DNA from: Verrucomicrobiota bacterium
GTDB taxonomy: Bacteria > Verrucomicrobiota > Verrucomicrobiia > Opitutales > Opitutaceae
NCBI GenBank assembly: GCA_028293545.1
Contig: JAQGOP010000048.1
Coordinates: forward strand, 1 to 64,000
Length of the DNA stretch: 64,000 nt
Reading direction: 5' to 3'
Shown here: positions 25,883-35,364 of the stretch, in pieces
Layout: each line of letters starts with the position of its first letter
Numbering within the stretch: the stretch's first letter is position 1
Notes under the pieces: generated by a model
Database searches by the model: none
Seen by the model: only the letters and a program-made list of their open reading frames with translations
Told to the model about the DNA's origin: nothing
Made by a program: the position numbers and the translations under genes

Positions 25883-26926
25883 ATGCCGCTTGATCCCCTC
25901 CAGCCCGCTCCGGCCCGCGGGATTCCCGCACGACGCGAAAACCTCAGGATTGGAGTGGTGGGATGCGGCGCATTTGGCGAAAGCTACCTCGCGACGCTGG
26001 CCGGTATGACTGGGATCGAGGTCGTGGCGGTGACGGATGCGATGCCGGAGCGCGCCCGGCGATTGGCGAAGCGTTACAGCATCCCGAACGTTTCGCCTAG
26101 CTTCCAGGAGCTCGTGGCGCGAGCCGACATCGATGCGGTGTGCGTGGTCACGACGGAGGACCAGCATTTTGAACCGGTGATGGCCGCGCTGCGGCACGGC
26201 AAGGACGTCATGGTGGAAAAACCGATGGCCACGCGGCTGGATGAAGCGCAGCGCATGATGGAGGCTGCAAGCGAACACGGTCGCGTGCTCATGCCGGGGC
26301 ATCTGCTTCGGTTCGAACCCCGGTACGCCACGGTCAAGCAGCAGCTCGCGGAAGGACGCCTGGGCCGGGTGCTTTTTCTTTCCGCCCGCCGGAATCGCAC
26401 CAAGGGCCAGGGGCGAATCTACAAGCGCACGCCGCTGGTGTTCGAGACTGCCATCCACGACATCGACCTGATGCTCTGGTTCACCTGTCAGAAAGTGGCC
26501 TCGGTCCGCGCCTGGACGGTGGCGGCCGTGGCGGGCCAAGAACCCGATCTTCTTTGTGCGGCCCTCAAGTTTCAGGACGGAGCGATCGGGATGTTTCACG
26601 CAAGTTGGCTGCTGCCGGACCGGACTGCGGTGTTTGACGACCACCTTCAGGTGCTGGCCACGGCGGGCGCCGCCAACGTGGATCTGCTCAACGCGGGATT
26701 GACGCTCTGGCCCGAGTCGGGGCCGGAGCATCCGGATACCAGTTACGAACCTCGCCTGCATGGCAGCATCCAGGGCGCGTTGCGGGAACAGCTCATCTAC
26801 TTCGCCCGTTGCTGCCGCGAACAACGGCTGCCGACAATCGTTTCGGCGGCGGATGGCGTGGAAGCAGTCCGGGTGTGTGCAGCCCTGGTGCAATCGGCCG
26901 TGGAGGATCGGGAGATCGACTTGTAG
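25883..26926 (+). CDS. Gfo/Idh/MocA-family oxidoreductase
   Basis: 347 residues. Rossmann motif VGCGAFGESY, catalytic VEKPMATR, and C-terminal-domain motif TAIHDIDLMLWF. NAD(P)-dependent and cytoplasmic. It begins 10 bases after the FAD oxidoreductase stop, so it is cotranscribed. It is only moderately similar to the next Gfo/Idh enzyme (27117), so the two probably do different steps or act on different substrates of the same pathway. The 190 bases that follow are filled with repeats. Confidence 0.9.
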   Translation: MPLDPLQPAPARGIPARRENLRIGVVGCGAFGESYLATLAGMTGIEVVAVTDAMPERARRLAKRYSIPNVSPSFQELVARADIDAVCVVTTEDQHFEPVMAALRHGKDVMVEKPMATRLDEAQRMMEAASEHGRVLMPGHLLRFEPRYATVKQQLAEGRLGRVLFLSARRNRTKGQGRIYKRTPLVFETAIHDIDLMLWFTCQKVASVRAWTVAAVAGQEPDLLCAALKFQDGAIGMFHASWLLPDRTAVFDDHLQVLATAGAANVDLLNAGLTLWPESGPEHPDTSYEPRLHGSIQGALREQLIYFARCCREQRLPTIVSAADGVEAVRVCAALVQSAVEDREIDL

Positions 26927-26947
26927 CCGAAATTAAGCCGCGGAATT

Positions 26948-27107
26948 TTAGCCACGAATGGACACGAATTCACCCGAATCCAAAAGTAGCGCAGGCGGCC
27001 CCGCCTGCTCCGAAGTTCGAAGTTCAAATCCCGGAGCAGGCTGGGAGCCCGTTCGACAAGCTCAGGACCCTCGGCCTGCACTGAATTCGTTTCCATTCGT
27101 GGTTAAA
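26948..27107. repeat. Cluster of nested dispersed repeats
   Basis: The outer pair is GCCACGAATGGACACGAATT (26951) and its inverse ending TTTCCATTCGTGGTTAA (27090-27106). Inside are the GCAGGCGG palindrome (26985-27012), a partial inverse copy (27031-27047) and a TTCGACAAGCTCAGG element (27052-27066). The nesting shows successive insertions of three repeat families into one intergenic site within an operon. Confidence 0.7.
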
Positions 27108-27116
27108 AACGCTCCG

Positions 27117-28130
27117 ATGCCGAGTGGATCGAATCGCGCAACGAATCCCGTGAAATCGCGCCGTAAAATCGCCATTGTCGGGCTGGGCGCGTTTGGTGTG
27201 CTCCACGCGGAGACCGCGCTGGGATTGGACGAGGCGGCGGTGGTTGCGGTCTGCGACCAGCAAATGATCCGGGCACAACAGCTGGCCGGGCAATGGAGAG
27301 TCCCACACGCCTTCGCATCATTGGATGAGCTGCTGGCTTCCGGGGTGGCGGACTCCGTCATCATTGCCACGCGCACGGACACGCATGCTGCGCTCGCGGC
27401 GCGTGCGATGGAGGCGGGCTTGGATGTCCTGCTCGAAAAACCGGCGGCCCGGACGCAGGAAGAATTGCGGCACCTGCTGGAGGTGTGCGCGGCGACGGGA
27501 CGCGTGGTGATGGTGGATCATATCTGCTTGTTTCACTCGCTGGTGGGCCCGTTGCTACGACGAGTGGAGCAGGAGGGGTTTCGCGCCGCGCATTTCGTTC
27601 GGCATCGATCGCGCGAGACGGGAACGAAGTTCGCGGGGGAAAGCCCGCTGGAGCTGCTGATGGTTCATGACTTCTATGTGGCCGCGCAAATGGCGCAGGG
27701 CGCGGAGCCGGTTGAATTCGCGATCACGGAGAGCCGGAATCGGCGCGGGAAAGTGGACATGGCCTGGGTGCTGTTGCGTTGGGCCGATGGGCGGGTCGCG
27801 ACCTTTCATTCGAACTTCGGCCTGCCCGCATCGGCGCCCGGCGATGGCTGGGATGCCACCGAAGTGTTCGGCGAGAATTACCACGCTCGGATCGACACCA
27901 ACCCGGCGCCCTTCCGGATTGGATCCGACGGAGTGAGCTGGCCGATCACGCTGGAGATTTCGAAGGTCATGGGTCGACCGACCGGCATGCTGGCCGAAGC
28001 GCAGCGATCTTTTTTCGCCGTGCTGGACGGCGCGCCGGTTCCCGCCGGCTGCCGGATTGAAGATGCACTCCAGATCCAGGGTTGGACGGATCGGCTCCGC
28101 CAGATTGCACAACAAACCTCGGAGTTTTAA
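27117..28130 (+). CDS. Gfo/Idh/MocA-family oxidoreductase
   Basis: 337 residues from ATG 27117. Rossmann motif VGLGAFGVLHAETAL, catalytic LEKPAART, and the C-terminal domain with LLMVHDFYVAAQM (the family's usual HD-I-D motif is altered to HDFYV). The repeat-derived upstream reading frame (from 26958) is rejected as non-protein. It is the third oxidoreductase of the 24.0-28.1 kb group and is separated from its partner by a repeat cluster, so it may be transcribed by read-through. Confidence 0.88.
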   Translation: MPSGSNRATNPVKSRRKIAIVGLGAFGVLHAETALGLDEAAVVAVCDQQMIRAQQLAGQWRVPHAFASLDELLASGVADSVIIATRTDTHAALAARAMEAGLDVLLEKPAARTQEELRHLLEVCAATGRVVMVDHICLFHSLVGPLLRRVEQEGFRAAHFVRHRSRETGTKFAGESPLELLMVHDFYVAAQMAQGAEPVEFAITESRNRRGKVDMAWVLLRWADGRVATFHSNFGLPASAPGDGWDATEVFGENYHARIDTNPAPFRIGSDGVSWPITLEISKVMGRPTGMLAEAQRSFFAVLDGAPVPAGCRIEDALQIQGWTDRLRQIAQQTSEF

Positions 28131-28253
28131 CCACGGATTTCACGGATCGCACGGATGGAGCCAACCGGGCTCGGTCCGCGAGGCATTGGGAGATCTGACC
28201 GCCTCAAGTTTTCGTGCAGCGCGAGAACTGAAGCGTACTGCCAGCCGCGTGCC

Positions 28254-29027
28254 TCAGGGCTGGCAACTGGCCGCTCGGGCGTCGTAACAGCCGAGCGTGC
28301 GGAAGAATTCGATCGCGAGCTGGCGGTGCCCGGCGCCGTTCGGGTGAATCGGGTCGGCGAGCCATTCGCGCAGGGCCGCGGGCTCTTTTTTCTTCGCCTG
28401 CCAATAGTGCCAGTGGTCAACGAGGATGGTCTGTGTCGCCTGTGCGACCCGTGCAATCGATTCATTGTACAAAGGCAGGTCGTGACGGGTGCGGCTGTCC
28501 GGCGATGCATCGTCGATGGGATTTGTCCGATGGAGAATCGGGATGGCGCCGGCCGCACGGACGCGGGCCAGCATCTCACGCAGGTCGGATTCGAACTTTT
28601 CCACGCCCGCCGGACCCTGGGTGGCGTTGTTCATGCCGATCATGATGGAAACCACATCCGGACGAAGACGCAGGACCCGCCAGTCGAAGTCGGCGAGCAG
28701 GCCGGCGGTGTTCTCGCCGGAGAGCCCGGAGTTGATGAAAAGATCGCGCCGGCGTTTCAATTCCCAGCGGATGCGTTCCTGCACCAGCTCGGGGTAGGAA
28801 CGCTCCCGCCCGAGATGCCTGGCGCCTTGAGTGATGGAGTCGCCCGTGAATACCCAGACCAAGGGCGTCCGCAGCAGGGCTAGTTTTTGCTGCAGCGCAA
28901 CCAAGTCGGGAAGCGGAGCGGGCTCGTTTGGAGCTTCGGCCAGGCCCGACGTCGGCGTCATCAGCAAGAGGAAGCAAACGCCAACGTGGCGAAGGAAACC
29001 AAGAGGCTTTGATTCGGTCGAATTCAT
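28254..29027 (-). CDS. Secreted SGNH/GDSL-family hydrolase
   Basis: 257 residues from ATG 29027 (a TTG at 29051 would add 8). Signal peptide with hydrophobic VGVCFLLLMTPTSG. SGNH blocks: FTGDSITQG with nucleophile Ser64, NSGLSGENTAG, SIMIGMNN, and DPIHPNGAGH with the Asp/His pair. The family removes acetyl or other acyl groups from glycans or lipids outside the cytoplasm. It follows the FG-GAP protein by 39 bases on the same strand and probably shares its promoter and motif 1 operator. It converges on the Gfo/Idh gene. Confidence 0.87.
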   Translation of the reverse strand: MNSTESKPLGFLRHVGVCFLLLMTPTSGLAEAPNEPAPLPDLVALQQKLALLRTPLVWVFTGDSITQGARHLGRERSYPELVQERIRWELKRRRDLFINSGLSGENTAGLLADFDWRVLRLRPDVVSIMIGMNNATQGPAGVEKFESDLREMLARVRAAGAIPILHRTNPIDDASPDSRTRHDLPLYNESIARVAQATQTILVDHWHYWQAKKKEPAALREWLADPIHPNGAGHRQLAIEFFRTLGCYDARAASCQP

Positions 29028-29066
29028 CACGCTAATTTTGAGTTCACTCAAACCGCCGAGTTTCGC

Positions 29067-31886
29067 TTACTTGATTTGGACGTCGACCTGCCGAACGATC
29101 GGATACGCGTCGCCGTTGGCACTGACGAGTTCGAGCCGGTACTGCAGCCTGCGATCAGCGGGAGCGAGGTCGAAGGAATCCGCCGTGAGTTTCCGCCACG
29201 GCGCGGCTTCGAGCGAAGACGCATCCGGCGAGCTGCGCACCAGCGTGCGCACCTGGGCGCCAAACGAAGCGGTGGCGGTGACCTGCAGTCGGCCATGACG
29301 GCAGGAATCGGACCAGTTTAACACGTGCGACGTGAACGTTTCCTCGTTCCGGCGGTTGTAGAGGTTACCGATATCTTGTACCCACATGTAGTGGGGACCG
29401 TTGGAAGGAAGATATTGGACGGCAGGCGCCTGGAATCGGTTCCCGTCGTTGAAGAAGATCGGCGAACTGACGAGATGCCCCGCGTCGACCGAATGGGCGG
29501 CGAACGCCAGGTCCAGTTTGCCGTCGTGGTTGAAGTCCGCGATGACCACCTCCGAGGCGGAATTTATGATCAGCGGGGTCCGATTGAGCGGCAGGAAGCC
29601 GGTGTCAGATCCCCAGAAAATGTATGATGGAAGGTGCTCGCGCGAGAGTTCGCCGTGGTAGGACGGCATCACGATGTCGAGATGGCCGTCGCCATCGAGA
29701 TCTGCGACGGCGAGGCCGACCGGCGTGGATCCTGGGAGCCACTGGGAGTTGCTCTGGGTCCAACCGGTAGGCGAACCCCAGAAGATACTGAAGCCAGTGT
29801 CGTGATGCTTCGTGACCGGATCCTCGTAGCTGGCGACCAGCAGGTCCAGCCACCCATCTCCATTGAGATCCGCGGCCTCGAGATCGATCGGCGCCGGATA
29901 CGGAAGGACCGTCTTGTTCTGATCGCTGTAGCCCTGCGTCGAACCCCAGTAAGTGGAAAGCAAGTTGGCCGTGTAGGAATTGACGGTGATGTCGAGGTAG
30001 CCATCGCGATTGAAATCCCCGATCAGGCAGCCGGTGGAGCGTCCTTTCACGGGAAAGACCTGCCGCTGCTCGCGCCGGTACCCCTGCGGCCCGCCGAAAT
30101 AAATCACGAGCTCCGCGTCGGGATTGCTGGCGTGCTCGAACGTGCCCAGGACCAAGTCGAGGTAACCATCGCGGTTGAGGTCCGCGACATTGATGGAGCC
30201 GAGGCTCTTCTCGTGCAGGACCTGCCGGCGGGAAGCATCGAAGCGGTTGGGTCCCGGCCCGGCGATGGCGCCTTCGGGTCCGCCCCAATAAATGTTGATC
30301 CCGTAGTCCGGGGTGCGATCGAGGGTTTCATCCGTGACGTCGCCACCGTTGATGACGATCATGTCCACGAAACCGTCGCTGTTGAGGTCCGAGGCGCTCG
30401 ATTTGTAACCGCTGAGGTTGGGAATATCGCTCATCCTGCTGGTGGAAAATCCGTCCTTCGCCCCCCAGTAGAGCCGAAGGGGCACGGCGTCGTCCAATGT
30501 GCGCCGGAGGCTGCCGGTAAAAATCGCGGTCGGTGGGACGCCGGGCTTGAGGCGCGCCAAGGCCACATCCTGCGGCCCGGTCGTGGAAACCTGGGCCCTC
30601 GTCCCGGCCAGGGCGCGGGTGCCGTCGCCGAACAAGACGAGCGAGGAGCCCTGCGTGGTTTTGTCCCCTTGGTAAACGGCGACGAGTAAGTCCGCATGAC
30701 CGTCCTCGTCGAGGTCGCCGATGGTCGCAGCGATTGCGTTCGCGATCGTGAGATCCTTGCGCCGTTCGAGATTGATACCGTCTTCTCCGCCCCAGAACAC
30801 GGTGACGCAGGGCTTCGCTTCCGGCGGCACGCCGCCCTTCGGAAAGACGAGCTTCCGGTTGGTGACGACCAAGTCCGGCCAAGCGTCGTCGTCGAGCCGG
30901 CCCACCGCAAGATGCCAGGCTGGCCCGGCGCGAAGGATCCGCGTGCTGGGCTGGGGCAGGGAAGGCTTCACTTCATAGAGCTCATCGGACTCAGTTCCGA
31001 CCCAAAGGCGGTCGGCCGCGGGATCGCGCCCCGAGAAACCAGCGAAGCTTCGAATCCTCGGGCGCGACGCGCCCGCCTTCGTTGCGGGCAGTTCGATGGC
31101 CGGGCCGAGCTTCAGGCCCTTCGGACCATCGGGCGAGAGCAACAGGACTTTTTCCGAAGTGACGACGGCGCCGACAAACTCGTGAGCGGGACCGAACGCT
31201 CCGCATACCACCTCCATCGCATTGGGCACGCCGAGGTCTTGGTAGTTGGTCATGGCAAATCCTTCCGGCCCGCCCCAGTACGTGCGAAGGATGCGTCCGG
31301 TTGGTTGTCCCATCATCCAGCCGGTGCTGTTGAGGGTCAGGATGTCGGGCCAGCCATCATGATTCAGATCGGCGACGGCGAACGCGGTGACGCCATTGAC
31401 GGGAAGCTGGCGGACGAGCCGCCGCGAACTCCAGCCGTCGTCGCCACCCCATGCGATCATCATGGAGCTACGCGGCTGTTGGACATTCTGTGGATTCGGC
31501 ATGATGACGAGATCGGTGAATCCGTCGCAATTCAAGTCGCACGGGATGACTCGGCTGCTGCCGTCGACCTCCAGGTTGGCGGCCTTCAGTGTCTGGTGCG
31601 GTCCCGCGACGGCCAGCGTGGCGGGCAGCGCGTGGTACATGTCGTGGGTGTTGTTGAACAACAGGTCGAGATAGCCGTTGTGATCGAGATCATAGCGGTG
31701 GATGACTTCCAGTTCACCGCGATGATTCACATAAAGATTCTGCCCCGAATTTCCCAGGGTGCCGGCGGCAAAGGCGGCGCCGCTTTCGCGCCAAGCCGGC
31801 GGCTCGGTTCCTCTGGCGGCGCGGACGAGGCCGGAGTTGATCGCGAGGAATGACAAGACCACGCGGGAAGGACGAGGGAGGTGCAT
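29067..31886 (-). CDS. Secreted FG-GAP/VCBS-repeat protein
   Basis: 939 residues from ATG 31886 with a signal peptide (MHLPRPSRVVLSFLAINSG). About ten repeats carry Ca-binding loops of the integrin-alpha/FG-GAP type: DLDHNGYLDLL, DLNCDGFTDLV, DLNHDGWPDIL, DLDEDGHADLL, DLNSDGFVDMI, DLNRDGYLDLV, DFNRDGYLDIT, DLNGDGWLDLL, DLDGDGHLDIV and DFNHDGKLDLA. This predicts a large Ca-stabilised beta-propeller or double propeller, probably surface-located and glycan-binding. The last about 110 residues form a separate beta domain. It is divergent from the TonB receptor with one motif 1 operator between them. A longer frame to 32066 is rejected because it would run through that operator. Confidence 0.88.
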   Translation of the reverse strand: MHLPRPSRVVLSFLAINSGLVRAARGTEPPAWRESGAAFAAGTLGNSGQNLYVNHRGELEVIHRYDLDHNGYLDLLFNNTHDMYHALPATLAVAGPHQTLKAANLEVDGSSRVIPCDLNCDGFTDLVIMPNPQNVQQPRSSMMIAWGGDDGWSSRRLVRQLPVNGVTAFAVADLNHDGWPDILTLNSTGWMMGQPTGRILRTYWGGPEGFAMTNYQDLGVPNAMEVVCGAFGPAHEFVGAVVTSEKVLLLSPDGPKGLKLGPAIELPATKAGASRPRIRSFAGFSGRDPAADRLWVGTESDELYEVKPSLPQPSTRILRAGPAWHLAVGRLDDDAWPDLVVTNRKLVFPKGGVPPEAKPCVTVFWGGEDGINLERRKDLTIANAIAATIGDLDEDGHADLLVAVYQGDKTTQGSSLVLFGDGTRALAGTRAQVSTTGPQDVALARLKPGVPPTAIFTGSLRRTLDDAVPLRLYWGAKDGFSTSRMSDIPNLSGYKSSASDLNSDGFVDMIVINGGDVTDETLDRTPDYGINIYWGGPEGAIAGPGPNRFDASRRQVLHEKSLGSINVADLNRDGYLDLVLGTFEHASNPDAELVIYFGGPQGYRREQRQVFPVKGRSTGCLIGDFNRDGYLDITVNSYTANLLSTYWGSTQGYSDQNKTVLPYPAPIDLEAADLNGDGWLDLLVASYEDPVTKHHDTGFSIFWGSPTGWTQSNSQWLPGSTPVGLAVADLDGDGHLDIVMPSYHGELSREHLPSYIFWGSDTGFLPLNRTPLIINSASEVVIADFNHDGKLDLAFAAHSVDAGHLVSSPIFFNDGNRFQAPAVQYLPSNGPHYMWVQDIGNLYNRRNEETFTSHVLNWSDSCRHGRLQVTATASFGAQVRTLVRSSPDASSLEAAPWRKLTADSFDLAPADRRLQYRLELVSANGDAYPIVRQVDVQIK

Positions 31887-32008
31887 CGTGAGGATGGGGT
31901 TGAGGACGGCCGTGCATCGCAGGCGTGCGAAATGATGCCTGCCGCGCCGCGAAGCCGAGTGAATGACAAGACTGTCGCGGAGACACGGTCGACTTTTTTC
32001 CCTCATTT

Positions 32009-32024
32009 GGTGAACGATTTCGCT
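32009..32024 (+). promoter_or_regulatory. Putative operator motif 1 in divergent promoter
   Basis: GGTGAACGATTTCGCT, 122 bases upstream of the FG-GAP gene and 74 bases upstream of the TonB receptor. One site placed between the two diverging operons suggests shared control. Confidence 0.55.
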
Positions 32025-32098
32025 AAGACAGAAATTGTCCGGTGATGGCACCCGGGTAATCGACAAGCGCGCCCAGGCAGAACAACCCGCCCCCCACC

Positions 32099-35000
32099 AT
32101 GAAAACTGTCACGCCCGCCTTATCGTGCGTCACCTGTCAGGAAACATTCGAGCGCGCTCCCGCTGCTCTTGCCCCTTTGCTCGTTCGCCAACTTTGGAAC
32201 CGGTGGTCGTACCAACCGGTCCGTCGAATCCTGACGTTGCTCGCGTTGCTGCCCCTGGCCGCAATGGCCCAATCCTCGGGCACCGTGGAGGGTCGCGTGT
32301 TCAACGGCGTGGCCGGCACGTATCTGGTCAATGTGCGCGTCAGCGTCGATGGCACCAACCGGGAGACGCTGACGGATCCCGACGGCAACTACCGCCTGGC
32401 CAACCTGCCGGCGGGCACGGTGCGCGTGCGCGCCGCGTACGTCGGACTGGCGGAAAACGTCCAGTCGGTCGAGGTCGCGGTCGGCAAGGTCACGCAGCAG
32501 AATTTCGAACTCGCCCGCGCCGGTGTGACGCCAACCGCGGCCGAGGTGACCCAGATGAAGGAATACAAGGTGGTCGCGGAGCGCCAATATGATGCCCAGG
32601 CGCTGGCGCTCAACGAGCAGCGGCGATCCCCGAACATCAAGAATGTGGTCGCGATGGACGAATACCCCAACGGCACGACCGGCAACCTGGGCGACACGAT
32701 CCGGTTTATCCCGGGCGTCACGCTCAGCTATTCCGGCTATGTTCCCTCGGAAGTCTCGGTGCGTGGTTTGCCCACCGACATGACCAACGTCACCATCGAC
32801 GGCTCGCCGGTGGCCGCGGCCTTTTTCGCCCAGACGCGCGCGGCCTCGCTCCTCTCGGTTCCGATGAACAACGTGTCCCGCATCGAGGTGACGAAGGTGC
32901 CGACGCCAGACATGTCGGCCTCCGGCCTGGGTGGCACGGTCAACCTGATTTCGAAAGGCGGGTTCGAATCCAAGGCCCGCCTGATCACCTACGAACTCTA
33001 CACGACGTTTCGTCCTGACTTTGGCTTCTCGCTCGACGAGCGGACCGGTCCGATGGACAAGCTCACCACGAGTCACTTCAAACCGAGCGCCGGGTTCACC
33101 TACTCGCAGCCGATCACAAGCTCGCTCGCGGTCTCCCTGTCCGCCTCGACCAAATCGAATTACCTCTGGTCCAACGAAACCGGTTCGACCTGGGACTTGA
33201 TCAAGTTGATTCAGACGGCCAACACGCTGACCTCGGTGCCGCAGATCGTGACGACCCGCAATGCCCGCGTCGGACTCGACTGGAAGCTCGGGGACAAGAA
33301 CGTCTTCGGCCTCAGCTACCAAGTCTCCGAATATGATTCGCTCTACATGGGCACGCTCGTCGGTGTGACGTATGGCACGGGTGCGACCGGCGGGGTCAAC
33401 GCCGACGGCGCCTTCACCCAAGGTGCGGCCACTGGCGTGGGCACGCTCACGCAGTCAGGATCGGCCTTCAAGATGGATATCCGGACGAAGCACCTCAGGT
33501 TCAAGTACCGTTTTGACGGCGACGTGTGGAAGGTGAGTGCCAACAGCAGCTACAGCCGCTCGTACTCCACCCCGCGCAACACGAGCGAGGGATTCTTCCA
33601 GAACTTCAACGCCACGATTCCCAACCTCGTCATCCGGGGCGAGGGGGTCACCGGCACCGGGGAGACGCGCGAAAGCACGGCGCCCACCCGTTACACGGTC
33701 ACCGATCGCAACGGCGCACCGGTCGACCTGTACAACGGCAACAACTACTCGCTGAACAATGCCTCCTCGTTCATCGTCACTTACCTGACCGAGAAGGCCG
33801 ACGGCCGGGTCGATGTCGGCCGTGAGTTCGCCACGTCGAACCCGACGGCGATCAAGGCCGGCGTGGGCTATTCCCAGGAAGTCTCCATTGCCGAGAACTA
33901 CAGCGAGACCTTCAACTTCCGCACCGGGGCGCCGGTGGCCGATCGCATGGCGGGCCTATATGGCCTCGTGGACACCGACTTCTCCGATCAGGTCCCGAGT
34001 GTCCTGGGCCGGAAGGTGCAGCGCATCACGGCGCGCAAGGTGTACCAGTTGTATGCGGCCCATCCAGAGTACTTCATCCGCGACGACGTAGGCGCCTTCA
34101 CCACCTACGCCAACAACTCGAAGGAGATCACCGAGGACATCCTGTCCGCCTACCTGCGAGGCGATATCCGACTGCTTAACAACCGCTGGTGGATCGTCGC
34201 CGGCGTCCGCTATGAGCGCACGATGGACGACGCGGTCGGGCCGCTGAACGATCCCAACGCGGTGTACCAAAGGAATGCGAACGGTTCATTCATCCTGGAC
34301 GCCGGGGGCAACCGAATTTTCCGGACCACTAACCTGCTGGAGCGGGCCAAGCAGCAGTACACGCCCCGCGGCTCGACCGCGGAGAGAAACTACCAGCATT
34401 TGTTTCCCAGCGTGAATTCCACGTTCAACCTCACAAATGATTTCGTGGCGCGCTTCGGTTATGCCAAGACCATCGGCCGCCCCAATCTGCCCAACGTCAT
34501 TCCCTCCGTGTCGCTGTCCGCCGTCACCCCTTCCTCCACGACGCAGGTTGTCACCGTGGTCAACACCGGCCTGAAGCCGTGGACGGCCGACAACTATGAT
34601 TTCACGCTGGACTCCTACCTGATCAAGAACGGGTTTGGCTCGATCGGGGTCTTCCAAAAGGACATCAAGAACTTCTTCGTGACGACCTCGCAGGACGGAA
34701 CCCCGGCGTTGCTCGCCCAGTACGGCATCATTTCGCCCAATCCGGAGCTGCTTTACACGGTCAATACCCTCGGTAACGGCGGCGCGGCGACCATCCGCGG
34801 CCTGGAGTTCAACTACAAGCAGTCGCTCACCTTCCTCCCGCACTGGGCGCGCGGCGTGCAGGTGTTCTTCAATTACACGCGTGCCACGGTCGGCGGACCG
34901 AACAGCGGGGACTTCATCGGGTTCAGCCCCAAAAGCCAAAGCTGGGGCATCAACCTGCTCCGCCCTCGCTATTCCGTGAAGCTCTCGCGGACCGAGCAGG

Positions 35001-35275
35001 CCCAATCCCGTCGGGCGATCGCGGGAGCCAGTGCCACCATCCCGGCCGGCACCTACACCTACCAAGGGGGCAAGCGGACCCTTACACTGGAGGGTGAATA
35101 TCGTTTCTCGCGCAGCGTTTCCCTTTTCGGATCGATCAGCGACTTCGACAAGAACAACGGGTTTGTGGACGAACTGTTCCGCTACGGTTCCGAATCCACC
35201 CCACAGTATGCCCGATCCCAGCGCTACCAGGAGTGGGGCATGCGGGCCGCCCTCGGCATCAAGGGCGAATTCTGA
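32099..35275 (+). CDS. TonB-dependent outer-membrane receptor with N-terminal carboxypeptidase-like domain
   Basis: 1058 residues. After an unusually long about 45-residue N-region comes a hydrophobic export segment (RRILTLLALLPLAAMAQ), then a CarboxypepD_reg-like domain (about 60-130, GRVFNGVAGTYLVNVRVSVDG), a plug (about 180-300, GVTLSYSGYVPSEVSVRGLP, GGTVNLISKGG), and a beta-barrel ending in the terminal GEF phenylalanine. This is the SusC/CarboxypepD type used for glycan or oligosaccharide uptake with TonB energy. The N-region contains C-V-T-C at residues 10-13, which is odd for a signal peptide; no alternative start is seen. It leads the 32.1-41.3 kb catabolic operon and is followed by a hairpin. 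Confidence 0.92.
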   Translation: MKTVTPALSCVTCQETFERAPAALAPLLVRQLWNRWSYQPVRRILTLLALLPLAAMAQSSGTVEGRVFNGVAGTYLVNVRVSVDGTNRETLTDPDGNYRLANLPAGTVRVRAAYVGLAENVQSVEVAVGKVTQQNFELARAGVTPTAAEVTQMKEYKVVAERQYDAQALALNEQRRSPNIKNVVAMDEYPNGTTGNLGDTIRFIPGVTLSYSGYVPSEVSVRGLPTDMTNVTIDGSPVAAAFFAQTRAASLLSVPMNNVSRIEVTKVPTPDMSASGLGGTVNLISKGGFESKARLITYELYTTFRPDFGFSLDERTGPMDKLTTSHFKPSAGFTYSQPITSSLAVSLSASTKSNYLWSNETGSTWDLIKLIQTANTLTSVPQIVTTRNARVGLDWKLGDKNVFGLSYQVSEYDSLYMGTLVGVTYGTGATGGVNADGAFTQGAATGVGTLTQSGSAFKMDIRTKHLRFKYRFDGDVWKVSANSSYSRSYSTPRNTSEGFFQNFNATIPNLVIRGEGVTGTGETRESTAPTRYTVTDRNGAPVDLYNGNNYSLNNASSFIVTYLTEKADGRVDVGREFATSNPTAIKAGVGYSQEVSIAENYSETFNFRTGAPVADRMAGLYGLVDTDFSDQVPSVLGRKVQRITARKVYQLYAAHPEYFIRDDVGAFTTYANNSKEITEDILSAYLRGDIRLLNNRWWIVAGVRYERTMDDAVGPLNDPNAVYQRNANGSFILDAGGNRIFRTTNLLERAKQQYTPRGSTAERNYQHLFPSVNSTFNLTNDFVARFGYAKTIGRPNLPNVIPSVSLSAVTPSSTTQVVTVVNTGLKPWTADNYDFTLDSYLIKNGFGSIGVFQKDIKNFFVTTSQDGTPALLAQYGIISPNPELLYTVNTLGNGGAATIRGLEFNYKQSLTFLPHWARGVQVFFNYTRATVGGPNSGDFIGFSPKSQSWGINLLRPRYSVKLSRTEQAQSRRAIAGASATIPAGTYTYQGGKRTLTLEGEYRFSRSVSLFGSISDFDKNNGFVDELFRYGSESTPQYARSQRYQEWGMRAALGIKGEF

Positions 35276-35288
35276 TCGACGGCATTTT

Positions 35289-35338
35289 GCCGGCCTGAAT
35301 CGGGGCAGGCGAAACGTCGCGTGCTCCTTCAGGCCGGC
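35289..35338 (+). terminator. Hairpin after the TonB receptor
   Basis: GCCGGCCTGAA and TTCAGGCCGGC form a perfect 11-base stem around 28 bases, 13 bases after the receptor stop and 26 bases before the next gene. There is no T-run. It may partially terminate or stabilise the receptor mRNA so that the receptor is made in excess over the downstream enzymes. Confidence 0.5.
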
Positions 35339-35364
35339 CCGGTTCCTGGTTCCCTATCCCCGCC

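Noticed and set aside
29605-31853. Long plus-strand and alternate-frame reading frames opposite the FG-GAP gene
   Set aside because: They are shadows of a GC-rich gene; they lack domains, ribosome-binding sites and coding-like composition, while the minus-strand frame shows clear repeats.
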